Positions 44,109 to 53,847 of a DNA stretch of 64,000 bases are shown piece after piece; positions within the stretch are counted from its first letter, which is position 1, and each line of letters starts with the position of its first letter. Under the pieces are notes generated by a model. The model did no database searches and was not told where the DNA came from. It saw nothing but the letters and a program-made list of their open reading frames with translations. The DNA comes from Pandoraea oxalativorans (GTDB lineage Bacteria; Pseudomonadota; Gammaproteobacteria; Burkholderiales; Burkholderiaceae). The stretch lies in contig NZ_CP011520.2 in NCBI RefSeq assembly GCF_000972785.3, forward strand, positions 1 to 64,000, given 5' to 3'. Position numbers and translations under genes: made by a program.

Positions 44109-45624
44109 CGCTGTGGTACGTGTTGATGGAATTAGCAAGTGCTTCCGCATCTACTCCACGCCTTCCGACCGGCTGCGGCAATACGGCGTGCACTGGATGC
44201 AGCGCGTCCTGCCGGCGGCAGCTCAACGCCTGTTGCCACGGCATGTGCTGAACAAGGAGTATCGCCGCTTGTTCTGGGCGCTGCGCGATGTATCGTTCGA
44301 ACTCAGGCGTGGCGAGAGCGTCGGTATTCTTGGCATGAACGGTGCCGGCAAGTCAACGCTGCTGCAGGTGGTGGCGGGCATCCTCAAACCGACCACCGGA
44401 CGCATTGAAAGGTGCGGACGGCTTGCAGGCCTTTTCGAGCTCGGCTCTGGCTTCAATCCGGAATTCACGGGGCGCGAGAACGTCTTTTTCAATGCGGCGA
44501 TGCTGGGTTTCCGGCGCGCAGAGGTGCTGGAGCGCTTGGCGGACATCGAGCAGTTCGCGGGTATCGGTGACTTCATCGATCGCCCGGTCAAGACGTATTC
44601 GAGCGGGATGACAGTGCGCCTTGCGTTCGCCGTGCAGATGCAACTCAACCCCGACATCCTCATCGTTGATGAGGCGCTTGCCGTGGGCGATGCGCTTTTC
44701 CAGAAGCGCTGCTACGCCCGCATCGAGCGCTTCCTGTCCGACGGCGGCAGCCTGCTCTTTGTGTCGCACGATCAGGAGTCGGTGCGCACCTTGACCGATC
44801 GCGCGCTGCTGCTCAGTGGTGGCAAGACCGTCTGCATGGGCACGTCTTCGGAAGTTGTGCGGGAGTATCGGCGCTTGCTTCACGAGGCGGAGAACCAGCA
44901 GGCGCGCGACGTACTGCAATACCTGTCAAGCTCGGCGAAGCGGCGCGTGCACCCGACCACGTCCGTCGCCGAGGGAGCGCACACCCCAGCACGCGAAGAA
45001 GCGCTCGTAAGCGCGTTTGCGGAGGCAGCGCGGAACGCGGCGCCTGACGCGGCCGAAATGCGGGGCGTGTCGGTTCGCAGCCGCAGCTCGGACATGTCGT
45101 TTGGTGATCTCGATGTCGAAGTGTTAAACACCTCCCTCTGCGACGCGAACGGCGAACAGCGCAACCTGTTTTATCCCGGCGACGAAATCGACGTTTGCGT
45201 GCAGTACCGCGTAAATAGGCCGATCAAGGGGCTCAATCTGGGCGTGCGCCTCAGAAACAAGGAAGGCGTGAAGATCTATTCGGGGGGGACCTTTAACCAA
45301 GATCTGCTGCCGACGCGCCCGCGTGGCACCGCGCGCACGTGGGACCGCGAGTTTGCGCCAGGCGACATTATCGAGCTTCGCCAGCGTTTCGAATGCCGCC
45401 TCGGAGAGGGCTATTACGAAGTGCAGTCGTATGTCACAGAGGAGGCGTTGTTGGTGCCAGGACATCAGCGCATGCTCCACTGGGTCGACGAAAGTGCGTT
45501 TTTTCGGGTCTCGATGAACAAATTCGAGCGTTGGTACGGCGGCGTATGCGACATCTGCCCGAGCATGCAAGTAACAATCTCTGCCGCACCGACAGAGGTG
45601 GCGAACGGAGAATGCGTTGAGTGA
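44098..45624 (+). CDS. wzt: Polysaccharide ABC transporter ATPase with C-terminal glycan-binding domain (Wzt-like)
   Basis: The 508-residue protein has a nucleotide-binding domain at about 5-255: Walker A GMNGAGKST, Q-loop region LFELGSGFNPEFTGRENVFFNA, signature YSSGM, Walker B ILIVDEALAVGD and H-loop FVSHD. A linker leads to a C-terminal Wzt-type beta-sandwich (about 345-500; FYPGDEIDVCVQYRVNRPIKGLNLGVRLRNKEGVKIYSG is part of it), the module that recognises the modified glycan end before export. Long Wzt proteins of this kind occur where polymer termination and export are coupled. The gene overlaps wzm by 11 bases and the next gene by 8. Confidence 0.92.
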   Translation: MSSDAVVRVDGISKCFRIYSTPSDRLRQYGVHWMQRVLPAAAQRLLPRHVLNKEYRRLFWALRDVSFELRRGESVGILGMNGAGKSTLLQVVAGILKPTTGRIERCGRLAGLFELGSGFNPEFTGRENVFFNAAMLGFRRAEVLERLADIEQFAGIGDFIDRPVKTYSSGMTVRLAFAVQMQLNPDILIVDEALAVGDALFQKRCYARIERFLSDGGSLLFVSHDQESVRTLTDRALLLSGGKTVCMGTSSEVVREYRRLLHEAENQQARDVLQYLSSSAKRRVHPTTSVAEGAHTPAREEALVSAFAEAARNAAPDAAEMRGVSVRSRSSDMSFGDLDVEVLNTSLCDANGEQRNLFYPGDEIDVCVQYRVNRPIKGLNLGVRLRNKEGVKIYSGGTFNQDLLPTRPRGTARTWDREFAPGDIIELRQRFECRLGEGYYEVQSYVTEEALLVPGHQRMLHWVDESAFFRVSMNKFERWYGGVCDICPSMQVTISAAPTEVANGECVE

Positions 45625-48346
45625 TTCCGATATCGCCCGTCGCCTGCTGCTCGCGTTTGGGTCACACCGATTCATCGTCTTCGGCGCGCTGCCCGAGGTA
45701 GCACGCAGTCTGTTGCGCGATGCGGGCAGCGAAGTCCTCGAACAAGACGTCGCAACGGATTGCGTGGCTCGCACGACCTGGACGCCGGAATTCCTGGGGA
45801 AATCCTGTCTCGTCTGTCTGAACCTGTCCGAGCACGCGCTCCTCGGCCTGTTGTCGGACGCGCGTCTGGCGTGCACGCAGGGCCTCTACATTCAGCACTG
45901 CGCGAGCGATGCGCTCGGCACCGTCGAGGGCCTCGAGCGGCGTGCTTTCGTGCACGGTTACCGCAAGCATCCAGCGTACTATCGCCTATTCGGGTATGCC
46001 GAGCTCGAGCAAACCTCGCGCGAACTCGCGACACTGCTCGAGCCGGTGCCCGCCGCGGCGGCGGCGCGCTTCCCGATGCCGCGGCTCCTCGAAGAGCGTG
46101 ATCTCCATATGGACATGCTGCGCGAGGCCGGCCGGCGTTCCGATGCGCACGTTATTCGCTATGACTGGGCCTCGAAGTTCGTCCGCCCGAACGACGTGGT
46201 GCTCGATGCCGCGTGCGGTCTCGGCTATGGCACGTACGCGATGCGCTATCTGTCTGCGGCAAGTCGCTTTTTTGGAATCGACAGCAGCGGCTGGGCGATC
46301 GACTACGCCACGGCGTGCTTTGGGAGCGATAACACCGAATACATCGCTGGCTTTCTGCCCGATGCACTGAGTCGTTTTGAGGACGCATCGGTCGATGTCG
46401 TCGTCTCGTTCGAGACGCTCGAACACGTGGAACAGCCCGCCGCGCTGCTCGCAGCGTTTGGGCGGGTACTGCGGCCCGGCGGCCGCATAATTGTCAGCGT
46501 GCCGAATGACTGGAGCGACGAGACCGGCGAGGATCCGAACCCGCATCATCTGCACGTCTACACTTACGAGCGGCTTGCGCAGGAAATGGCGGTGGGCTTC
46601 ACGATCGAACAGTCGGCGCGGCAGATCGCAAGCGGCTGCAAGCACGTCGATGCGCATTGCCAGTGGGTCGAGCGTCCACGGGTCCTCGAAGTCGTCGAGC
46701 CCGCCAATGGACGTGTGGAAGCGGAATGGTGGCTCGCGGTCGCGATGAAGTCGCCGCAGGCGGGCCGCGACGTCCCGTATCGCGAGACCGTGCATGGGCG
46801 CTTTGAAGGCGCCACGCATCTGGTCGACTTCGATGGCCACTATACCAATCCGTGGCTCGTTCACGCGATGGTCGAGATTCCGTACCGCCTGCAGCGCGCC
46901 GACGCGCTCAAGCGCCTCGCCGAGCAGGTGCGCGATAGCTACCCGTCCGGCACCGCCGACCATGGCGCGGCGCTCGCCGTTCTCTGTTACCGGGCGCTGG
47001 AAGAGCACGCGCACGACACGCAGCTCGAACGGCTCGACGGCGTCATCGCCGGCTATCTCGCGCTGTCGGCCGACAATCCGCACATCCGGCGCTGGCAAGT
47101 TTCGCTGACCTACGCGCGGGCGCGTCTGCGTCTGCGCCGCGGCGATCGCTGCGGCGCGCTGGCTGACTTCTCGGCGGTCGCGAGGGCCGACGTCGCGCAC
47201 ATCACGCCCACGCTCGGCACCAAGGTCATCGAGGCGGCCTTTCAGGCCGGCAGGTTGTCTTGGCTTGGCGATACGCGGTCGGCGGCGCGCGACTGGTGGC
47301 GCCTCGGCCTAACGAAGGCCGGCCATCTCATCGGCTCCGCGTGGTGCGAGTTCTTCGGCAATATCGAAGCGCCGTTCATCTTCGCGATGAATGACGCCGT
47401 CGAGATCGTTGATCGCGCGACGGCCTGCGCGCAGGCGCTGTCGCTCACGCATTCACGCAACAATGCGAGCGCGGCGATGCTTTACGACATCGGCCAACAA
47501 TCACTGCGCTCGGCGTTGCGTCAGCGCGATGCCGATCTCGACACGGCCCGCGCCAACGCGACGAGCCTACGCAACGAATTCGATCGCGTTTGCGGCGAAC
47601 TGCGCAAGCATCACGCACAGAAAGCGAGCCTCGAGCAGACGTCGATGGAACGCCTCGACCAGATCCTCGCGCTTGAGGCGCGCCTACGCGATACCGACGC
47701 AGCACTCGACGAGGTCAAGGCGCAATCGGTGCAGCGCCTCGAGGAGAAAATCGCGCTCGAAAAGCGCATTGAGCAAACCGACGCCGCGCTGCAACACATC
47801 ACAGCGGCATTGCGCACGAGCTACACCGAACTCGCTGCCGCGCGCGCGCAGGTCGCGCGCTTGCGCGGCGAAATGGACAGTGTCTGCGCGGAGTTGCAGG
47901 CGCAGGATGCACAGAAGTCGAGCCTTGAGCGCACGTCACTCGAACGGCTCACGCGCATCCATGAACTCGAAGCGCGGCTTGAAATCACGCAGGCCGCGTT
48001 TGACGACGTGCAGACAACGGCACTTGAGCGCCTTGACCAGATCCTCGCGCTCGACGCACGCCTGCGCGATACCGATGCAGCACTCGACGAGGTCAAGCTG
48101 CAGTCGATGCAGCGCCTAGCGGAAAAGATCGCGCTCGAAAAGCGCATCGAGCAGACCGACGCCGCGCTGGAAGACGTCAAGCAGCTGTCGATCGATCGTT
48201 TGAAGTGCATCGAGACGCTCGCGCAGCAGCTGCGCTGCGCGCAGGCCGCAGTCGGTGCCGCCGTGCCCGCTGTCGCAACTTGCCCGAAATCCTTACAGAT
48301 CGCCGAAATCCATTCGGTTCGGCAGGGCGACAAGCCCGTCCTTTGA
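45617..48346 (+). CDS. Methyltransferase with long repeat-containing coiled coil (candidate chain-end modifier and length ruler)
   Basis: The 909-residue protein starts at TTG in TTGAGTGA, overlapping the wzt stop. Residues about 190-310 form a class I SAM methyltransferase: VVLDAACGLGYGTYAM (motif I), SRFFGIDSSGWAIDYA, VDVVVSFETLEHVEQP and RPGGRIIVSVPN. Residues 310-610 are a helical region without a recognised domain. Residues about 640-890 are heptad-rich coiled coil with an internal duplication 126 residues apart (RLDQILALEARLRDTDAALD / RLDQILALDARLRDTDAALD). WbdD of E. coli O9a combines a terminal methyltransferase with a coiled-coil ruler; similar architecture plus an extended Wzt suggests the same logic. 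No kinase domain was seen. Confidence 0.75.
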   Translation: MSDSDIARRLLLAFGSHRFIVFGALPEVARSLLRDAGSEVLEQDVATDCVARTTWTPEFLGKSCLVCLNLSEHALLGLLSDARLACTQGLYIQHCASDALGTVEGLERRAFVHGYRKHPAYYRLFGYAELEQTSRELATLLEPVPAAAAARFPMPRLLEERDLHMDMLREAGRRSDAHVIRYDWASKFVRPNDVVLDAACGLGYGTYAMRYLSAASRFFGIDSSGWAIDYATACFGSDNTEYIAGFLPDALSRFEDASVDVVVSFETLEHVEQPAALLAAFGRVLRPGGRIIVSVPNDWSDETGEDPNPHHLHVYTYERLAQEMAVGFTIEQSARQIASGCKHVDAHCQWVERPRVLEVVEPANGRVEAEWWLAVAMKSPQAGRDVPYRETVHGRFEGATHLVDFDGHYTNPWLVHAMVEIPYRLQRADALKRLAEQVRDSYPSGTADHGAALAVLCYRALEEHAHDTQLERLDGVIAGYLALSADNPHIRRWQVSLTYARARLRLRRGDRCGALADFSAVARADVAHITPTLGTKVIEAAFQAGRLSWLGDTRSAARDWWRLGLTKAGHLIGSAWCEFFGNIEAPFIFAMNDAVEIVDRATACAQALSLTHSRNNASAAMLYDIGQQSLRSALRQRDADLDTARANATSLRNEFDRVCGELRKHHAQKASLEQTSMERLDQILALEARLRDTDAALDEVKAQSVQRLEEKIALEKRIEQTDAALQHITAALRTSYTELAAARAQVARLRGEMDSVCAELQAQDAQKSSLERTSLERLTRIHELEARLEITQAAFDDVQTTALERLDQILALDARLRDTDAALDEVKLQSMQRLAEKIALEKRIEQTDAALEDVKQLSIDRLKCIETLAQQLRCAQAAVGAAVPAVATCPKSLQIAEIHSVRQGDKPVL

Positions 48347-49621
48347 ATGGCTTCTCTTATGTCCAAAAAGACCTGCGTCTTCACCAGCGCCGCACTGAAT
48401 TACATCCCGAAGGTCCGGCTGCTATTCAAATCGCTGCGTGAGCTGCACCCGGAGATCGAACTGCACCTCGCGCTTTCCGACGTACTGCCGGAAGACATCG
48501 ACCTTGACAACGAGCCGTTCGACCAAGTCCACCCTTTGTCGACGCTCGTCATTCCCGACGTGAAGGGTTGGGCGTTCTGCCACAACATCGTCGAGCTGTC
48601 GACCGCGATCAAGCCGTTCCTGCTGCAAAAATTGCTCAAGCGCGACGATGTGGGCCGCGTGCTGTACTTCGACCCGGACATGGTGCTGTTCTCGCGCGTG
48701 GACGACCTGCTCGACGCGCTTGACCACGCAAACGTGATCCTGACACCGCATCAGGTCGAGCCGGAAACGCGTCTTCGAGCAGTCATCGACAATGAGATCT
48801 GCAGCCTCAAGCATGGCGTGTACAACCTCGGCTTTGTCGGCGTGTCGGCGAGCGCCGAAGGAATGCGCTTTGCCGAATGGTGGAAGCAGCGGATCTATCA
48901 CTTCTGCCGCGCGGACATCCCGCACGGCCTCTTTACCGACCAGCGCTGGATCGACCTCGTGCCCGCGTTCTTCTCAGACGTCGCGATCATCCGCTCACCG
49001 CGCCACAACGTCGCGCCGTGGAATCTGAGCACACGCGAAATCACCGGCAATTTCAAGGACGGCTTCAAGGTCAACGGTGAGCCGCTCGGCTTCTATCACT
49101 TCACCGGCTTCGACAGCGGTGCGCACCGGATGATGGCGGCCATCAATGGCCAGCCCGGCTCGCAGGCCGGTGTGCTGATCGACTGGTACGCGAAGCAGAC
49201 GCAGTCCCTTGCATCGGATCCGCTCACGCAGCAGCGCTGGGCGTACGGCGCGTATTCGAACGGTGAGAAGATCCAGCCGCTGCATCGGCTGATCTATCGC
49301 GAACGCGTCGACCTGCAGCGCGCGTTCGCGGATCCGTTCGATGCATCGAACGACGGCTTCCACGGGTGGATTCACGGGCAGGCGAAGCTCGAGTATCCGG
49401 GCGTCGATGGCGGCCCACTCGGCGAATCGCTGCAGCAGCTCACGCAGCAGCTGACGGCGGGCTTCACCCCTAATGGTCTGGAATGCTTGCCTTGGCCGCG
49501 CATCAGCCGTCTCGCTGGAGACGCGCTCACCAGCCCGCAGCAAGCGCGCCGTTATGCCAAGCGCGCATGGGAAATCCTGAAGCAGGAAGGCCTGAGCGGC
49601 ATCAAACGGCGCCTCGCGTGA
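48347..49621 (+). CDS. Glycosyltransferase, GT8-like
   Basis: The 424-residue protein reads CVFTSAALNYIPKVRLLFKSL at the start of a GT-A fold, VGRVLYFDPDMVLFSRVDDLL with a D-x-D metal site, and YNLGFVGVSASAEGMRFAEWW, then DQRWIDLVPAFF and GFYHFTGFD with a late His, as in GT8-type retaining transferases. Start at 48347 or at the ATG four codons later (48359). It directly follows the methyltransferase/coiled-coil gene. Donor and acceptor cannot be told. Confidence 0.8.
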   Translation: MASLMSKKTCVFTSAALNYIPKVRLLFKSLRELHPEIELHLALSDVLPEDIDLDNEPFDQVHPLSTLVIPDVKGWAFCHNIVELSTAIKPFLLQKLLKRDDVGRVLYFDPDMVLFSRVDDLLDALDHANVILTPHQVEPETRLRAVIDNEICSLKHGVYNLGFVGVSASAEGMRFAEWWKQRIYHFCRADIPHGLFTDQRWIDLVPAFFSDVAIIRSPRHNVAPWNLSTREITGNFKDGFKVNGEPLGFYHFTGFDSGAHRMMAAINGQPGSQAGVLIDWYAKQTQSLASDPLTQQRWAYGAYSNGEKIQPLHRLIYRERVDLQRAFADPFDASNDGFHGWIHGQAKLEYPGVDGGPLGESLQQLTQQLTAGFTPNGLECLPWPRISRLAGDALTSPQQARRYAKRAWEILKQEGLSGIKRRLA

Positions 49622-49672
49622 GCGCCGGCGCGACGACAAGCGACCCTAGAAACGATCGAGAGAGCTCACAGA

Positions 49673-50926
49673 ATGAAGCTGATAGCAACATCACAGGGGC
49701 AAGGCAGCGCGGGAATCATGACGTACCGGATCGAAGGCGTAAAGGTTGCGGACGACGGGACGGTGTTCGTCGCGAAGCTCGACGGGCGCGACGATTGGAC
49801 CGTGTCGGCGACGTTTCGTCCGGGCGAGAATATTGAGTTCAACGTGCACACGCACTTGTTGAACGACGGTCCGCATGAGCTCAGCGTGAGTGCGCCGGGG
49901 CAAGGGTTGTGGGGCAACGGCGGCGCGAGCGCGGAATTCAGCGTGGCGAACGACTCCGCGCTGGCGCGGCAGGTCGCGAAACTGCTCGCCGACAGCAATG
50001 CGCCCGCGCTATTTCCCGGCTCGTGCGACTCGGCGTTTTATCCGTATGACGCCGACGACGCGACGGCGTGGTTCGATCGTCCCGATGCGCACGCGCACAT
50101 CGCGCGCCTGCTTGCCGAAGGCGAGATCGACGCGACGGAAGCCGCCGCGCTGCGCGACTTTGTGAACAACGGCTTCATGGTGCTCGAAGGCCTGATTGAC
50201 GATGCGCTCGTCGCCCACGTCAACCGCGAGATCGATCACGCGGTAGAGACCGACTATCGCGGCTACCAGTACGGCACGAGCCAGCGCATCGAGCACATGC
50301 ACATGAGCTATCCGGAGATGCGCAAGCTGTGGTTGGACCGCCGCCATTTGCGATTCGCGGACTTGATCTTCAACGGCCGCGCCCGACCGTGCCAGACACT
50401 CACGTACGTATTCGGCAGCCAGCAGGAGGCGCACCAGGACACGATTCACTTGACGCCGTTTCCGGCGGGCTACATGTGCGGCATCTGGATCGCGCTGCAG
50501 GACGTTCAGGAAGACAGCGGCGAACTCGTCGTTTATCCGGGCAGCCACCGCGAGCCGCGCGTCTATCTGCGCGATGCCGGCTGCACCAAGGTCAAGTCCG
50601 ATTGGTCGGAGTTCGGCGCGAAGGTCGTGCCGATCTGGCGGGACATGACGTCCCGTTACGAGCCGTTCGTCTATCGGCCCACAAAAGGCACGGTGCTCAT
50701 CTGGCACGAGAACCTGCTGCATGCTGGCTCGGTTCGCCGAGACATGTCACGTCCGCGTCGCTCCGTCGTGATTCATACATTCGCCGACGGCGCCATCGGC
50801 TACTACGACTCCACCGGGATGGCCGCGTCCGCCGTCGAGCTCCAGGAATTGTCGCTGTCGATGAACGCGTGCACGGTGCGCCCTTGTCGTCACCACGAGA
50901 AAAAAGATGCTTTTACGAGCCAATGA
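49673..50926 (+). CDS. Phytanoyl-CoA dioxygenase-like Fe(II)/2-oxoglutarate oxygenase
   Basis: The 417-residue protein has an N-terminal beta-rich segment (about 1-95) and a PhyH domain: NNGFMVLEGLIDDALVAHVNREID, YVFGSQQEAHQDTIHLTPFPAGYMCGIWIALQDV with the H-x-D iron ligands, SGELVVYPGSHREPRV, and VLIWHENLLHAGSVRRD with the distal His and Arg. Such oxygenases hydroxylate small or lipid-like substrates. Here it lies inside a polysaccharide operon, so it may tailor a sugar, its methyl or acyl group, or the lipid carrier. It overlaps the next gene by 20 bases. Confidence 0.82.
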   Translation: MKLIATSQGQGSAGIMTYRIEGVKVADDGTVFVAKLDGRDDWTVSATFRPGENIEFNVHTHLLNDGPHELSVSAPGQGLWGNGGASAEFSVANDSALARQVAKLLADSNAPALFPGSCDSAFYPYDADDATAWFDRPDAHAHIARLLAEGEIDATEAAALRDFVNNGFMVLEGLIDDALVAHVNREIDHAVETDYRGYQYGTSQRIEHMHMSYPEMRKLWLDRRHLRFADLIFNGRARPCQTLTYVFGSQQEAHQDTIHLTPFPAGYMCGIWIALQDVQEDSGELVVYPGSHREPRVYLRDAGCTKVKSDWSEFGAKVVPIWRDMTSRYEPFVYRPTKGTVLIWHENLLHAGSVRRDMSRPRRSVVIHTFADGAIGYYDSTGMAASAVELQELSLSMNACTVRPCRHHEKKDAFTSQ

Positions 50927-52637
50927 GCAAGTCTGCGCGCAGACCGACCTCGTCAGGTTTCGCTGGTCGGTAGACCACTCCGCGATTAACGAAGACGGGG
51001 CTCTGCTCATTTTCGGGTGGGCATTGCACGATGCTCAGCCAATCGCCGCCCTGCGCGTGGTGCTCAAGTTCAGAGATGGCGCGCAGCAGAAGTTCCCGCT
51101 GGTCTACGGCACCGAACGCAGGGACGTAGCGCAGGCGGTCAAGGACAATCCGCGTGCATTGAGCAGCGGCTACTACTTTTTCGGGCAGGCGCAGCACACT
51201 GACATTATGGCGCTGTCGCTGGAAGTGCAGCTCGCCAACGGCGAGGTGGGCACGCTGCCGACCAACAGCACGATCGCGCTGCCGCCGCGGGACGCCGCGC
51301 CGGGTGCCCACGCGCAGCGGGCGGCGGTCTATCGGCATCTGGCTGTGCGCTCGCTGCAGTTCATCCGCTCCGGGCGTTTTCTCGAGCTAGCGGCGGCGGC
51401 GCGCCACTATCTGCGCGGCAAACCCCAACACGTCACCGACAGTCTTGGGCGGGTGCGCGCAATCGCCGCCGAAGCGAGTTGCGCACAATTGATCGTCGAT
51501 CATAATCTCGGCGGCGGCGCAAACCACGTGCGGCACACGCTGGTGAAGGAATTGCTGGAGACGGGGGCCACCGTCTTCATCTTGACGTTCCACGTCCCGA
51601 CGCTGCAGTACGTGCTGGAATGCCGTCGGCACCAGGAAGCGATGCGTTTCCCTGTCGATTTGGATGAGTTGCTGCAGACGTTACCCGATCTTCATCTGCG
51701 CCGGGTGCACTGGAACAACGCTGTTTCGTTCACGCGCCAGGTCGCGCTACTCGATGCCTTGACGGCGCTGGTGCGGCGCACGGCCATGCCGGTGACCTAC
51801 TACCTGCACGACTACCACAGCGTTTGCCCGTCACACTTCTTGCTGGACAAGGACGGCGAGTACTGCGGCGTGCCGTCCATTGAACAGTGCGTTAAGTGCC
51901 TGCCGGAAATGAACGATGGTCTGGTGTCGTTGTTTGCCGAGCGCGACATCCATCTTTGGCGCCGGCGCTGGGACGCATTCCTCTTCGCTGCGGACGAGAT
52001 CGTCTACTTCTCGCAGGCTAGCCTCACGTTGTTACTTCGCGCGTATCCACAGCTTGCACGGCATCCGGGTTTGAAGTTTCAGCCGCACGACATTTCCGAT
52101 TTCGTGGCGCAGCCCCTGTCATTCGATCTGCGAGCGCCGTTGAATATTGGCGTGGTGGGCCGCATCAATGCGCACAAAGGCGCGCGCGTGGTCGGGCAGA
52201 TGGTGGCCGCGATCGCAGACAGTGGCACCGACGCGCATATCACCGTGCTCGGTGCGCTCGACGGCCCGGGAAGATCGCGCCACGTCACCATCTCAGGGTC
52301 GTACGAACGCGACGCGCTGGTGAGGCTGATTGCGAAGCACAAGGTCAATGTCATCGCGTTCACCTCCATCTGGCCGGAGACGTTCTCGTTCGTGGTGGCG
52401 GAGGTGATGAGTCTCGGCTTGCCGATCGTTTGCTTCGATCTGGGCGCGCCCGCCGAGCGCGTGAAAGACTACAGCCTGGGCCGGGTAGTGCCGCTCAGCG
52501 ATGGCAAGACGTTGTTCGAGGCGGCAGCGGTGTTGCGGCAGGAGCTGCTGGACGCGGCGCGGGTGTCCAAGGAGCCGTGCGTCAGACCGATCGCCGTCGT
52601 ACGCGAGAATGCAATACCGATTGGCATCGGACCATGA
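50907..52637 (+). CDS. Glycosyltransferase family 4-like with N-terminal extension
   Basis: The 576-residue protein has a beta-rich N-terminal module (about 1-125; LRVVLKFRDGAQQKFPLVYG), then a GT-B fold: LIVDHNLGGGANHVRHTLVKELLETGATVFIL, TYYLHDYHSVCPSHFLL with a cysteine cluster (CGVPSIEQCVKCLPEM), NIGVVGRINAHKGARVV and IWPETFSFVVAEVMSLGLPIV, the E-x7-E site of GT4 enzymes. It probably adds an internal sugar of the glycan. The N-terminal module also occurs on other surface-glycan transferases but its role is not clear. Confidence 0.82.
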   Translation: MLLRANEQVCAQTDLVRFRWSVDHSAINEDGALLIFGWALHDAQPIAALRVVLKFRDGAQQKFPLVYGTERRDVAQAVKDNPRALSSGYYFFGQAQHTDIMALSLEVQLANGEVGTLPTNSTIALPPRDAAPGAHAQRAAVYRHLAVRSLQFIRSGRFLELAAAARHYLRGKPQHVTDSLGRVRAIAAEASCAQLIVDHNLGGGANHVRHTLVKELLETGATVFILTFHVPTLQYVLECRRHQEAMRFPVDLDELLQTLPDLHLRRVHWNNAVSFTRQVALLDALTALVRRTAMPVTYYLHDYHSVCPSHFLLDKDGEYCGVPSIEQCVKCLPEMNDGLVSLFAERDIHLWRRRWDAFLFAADEIVYFSQASLTLLLRAYPQLARHPGLKFQPHDISDFVAQPLSFDLRAPLNIGVVGRINAHKGARVVGQMVAAIADSGTDAHITVLGALDGPGRSRHVTISGSYERDALVRLIAKHKVNVIAFTSIWPETFSFVVAEVMSLGLPIVCFDLGAPAERVKDYSLGRVVPLSDGKTLFEAAAVLRQELLDAARVSKEPCVRPIAVVRENAIPIGIGP

Positions 52638-52757
52638 GGGCCGTGTGTTTAGCAACGATTTTCCGAATGCTGAAAACCGAGTTTCTGAAGCCGCTCATTG
52701 GCATGACGACCATGTATGCCATCAGCAAGAATCGGGACAGCGAATGCACAGCAACAT

Positions 52758-53771
52758 ATGATGTTTGAAAAGTCCTCTGAAATACGCCATAGGTTTCCGG
52801 GGGCGGTAGCCATGCCCAGAACAGAGGCACCTAATGGTGCCCGCATCGCCCCACTTAAAGTGGCAATTCTGCTGTGCACCTTTGACGGCCAAGACTACCT
52901 CGCGCAGCAACTGGAGTCCTTCGAGGCGCAGTCGCACCCCCACTGGGAAGTCTGGGCTTCAGACGATGGTTCTGAAGACGACACTCGTGCGATCCTTGAG
53001 GCCTATCAGCAGAAATGGCCCAAAGGGACGCTGCGCCTCCATGTCGGGCCTGCCGCGGGTTTCGCGGCCAACTTCCTCTCGCTGGCGTGTCAAGCGAGCC
53101 TCGTGGCAGATTACTACGCCTACTCGGATCAGGACGACGTTTGGGAGGCAGATAAGCTGGTGCGCGCAGTGAAGTGGCTGCAGTCTGTTCCTCAGAACGT
53201 GCCTGCCCTGTATTGCACGCGTACCCGATTGGTGGACGCTGGCGGCAACGAAGTCGGCTTATCGCCGCTGTTTTCCAAGTCGCCAAGCTTTGCTAACGCC
53301 CTCACGCAGAACATCGCCGGCGGCAACACCATGGTATTCAACAACGCTGCCCGGGCACTACTGCGCGAAGCGGGCGAAGGTCTTTCTGTTGTGGCGCATG
53401 ACTGGTGGGCTTATATGGTGGTCACGGGCTGTGGTGGCACAGTCTTCTACGACAGGGCGCCCACAGTGCGTTATCGCCAACACGACGGCAACTTGGTCGG
53501 CACGAATGCCACGTGGGTCGCTCGTTTTGAGCGTATTCGAATGCTGTGGCAAGGATGCTTGCGCAATTGGAATGACCGCAATATCGCTGCCTTGGGACAA
53601 TTGCGCGATAAGCTCACACCGGAGAACCGTAAGATCTTGGCGCGTTTCGCCGCAGCTCGGCAGATGCGGCTGATCCCGCGCCTCATCCACCTTAAAAGTA
53701 GTGGGATCTATCGGCAAACCCTGCTGGGTAACCTGGGGCTGATCGCCGCTGCAATTTTCGGCAAAATCTGA
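52758..53771 (+). CDS. Glycosyltransferase family 2 (rhamnosyltransferase-like)
   Basis: From ATG 52758 the protein is about 337 residues. Its GT-A fold has VAILLCTFDGQDYLAQQLESF, SDDGSEDDTRAIL, YAYSDQDDVWEADKL with the D-x-D-D metal site, GGNTMVFN and HDWWAYMVV, a pattern of bacterial rhamnosyltransferases. A 120-base gap separates it from the GT4 gene, so it may have its own start signal; it is the last gene of the cluster. The exact start is uncertain. IS5 lies just downstream. Confidence 0.85.
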   Translation: MMFEKSSEIRHRFPGAVAMPRTEAPNGARIAPLKVAILLCTFDGQDYLAQQLESFEAQSHPHWEVWASDDGSEDDTRAILEAYQQKWPKGTLRLHVGPAAGFAANFLSLACQASLVADYYAYSDQDDVWEADKLVRAVKWLQSVPQNVPALYCTRTRLVDAGGNEVGLSPLFSKSPSFANALTQNIAGGNTMVFNNAARALLREAGEGLSVVAHDWWAYMVVTGCGGTVFYDRAPTVRYRQHDGNLVGTNATWVARFERIRMLWQGCLRNWNDRNIAALGQLRDKLTPENRKILARFAAARQMRLIPRLIHLKSSGIYRQTLLGNLGLIAAAIFGKI

Positions 53772-53847
53772 AACGCGTTTCCGGCGGGGGCGACTTGGGT
53801 GGCAGCAATTTTGTGCTCCCCTGGTGCGCCTCGATCGACGAGAACTA

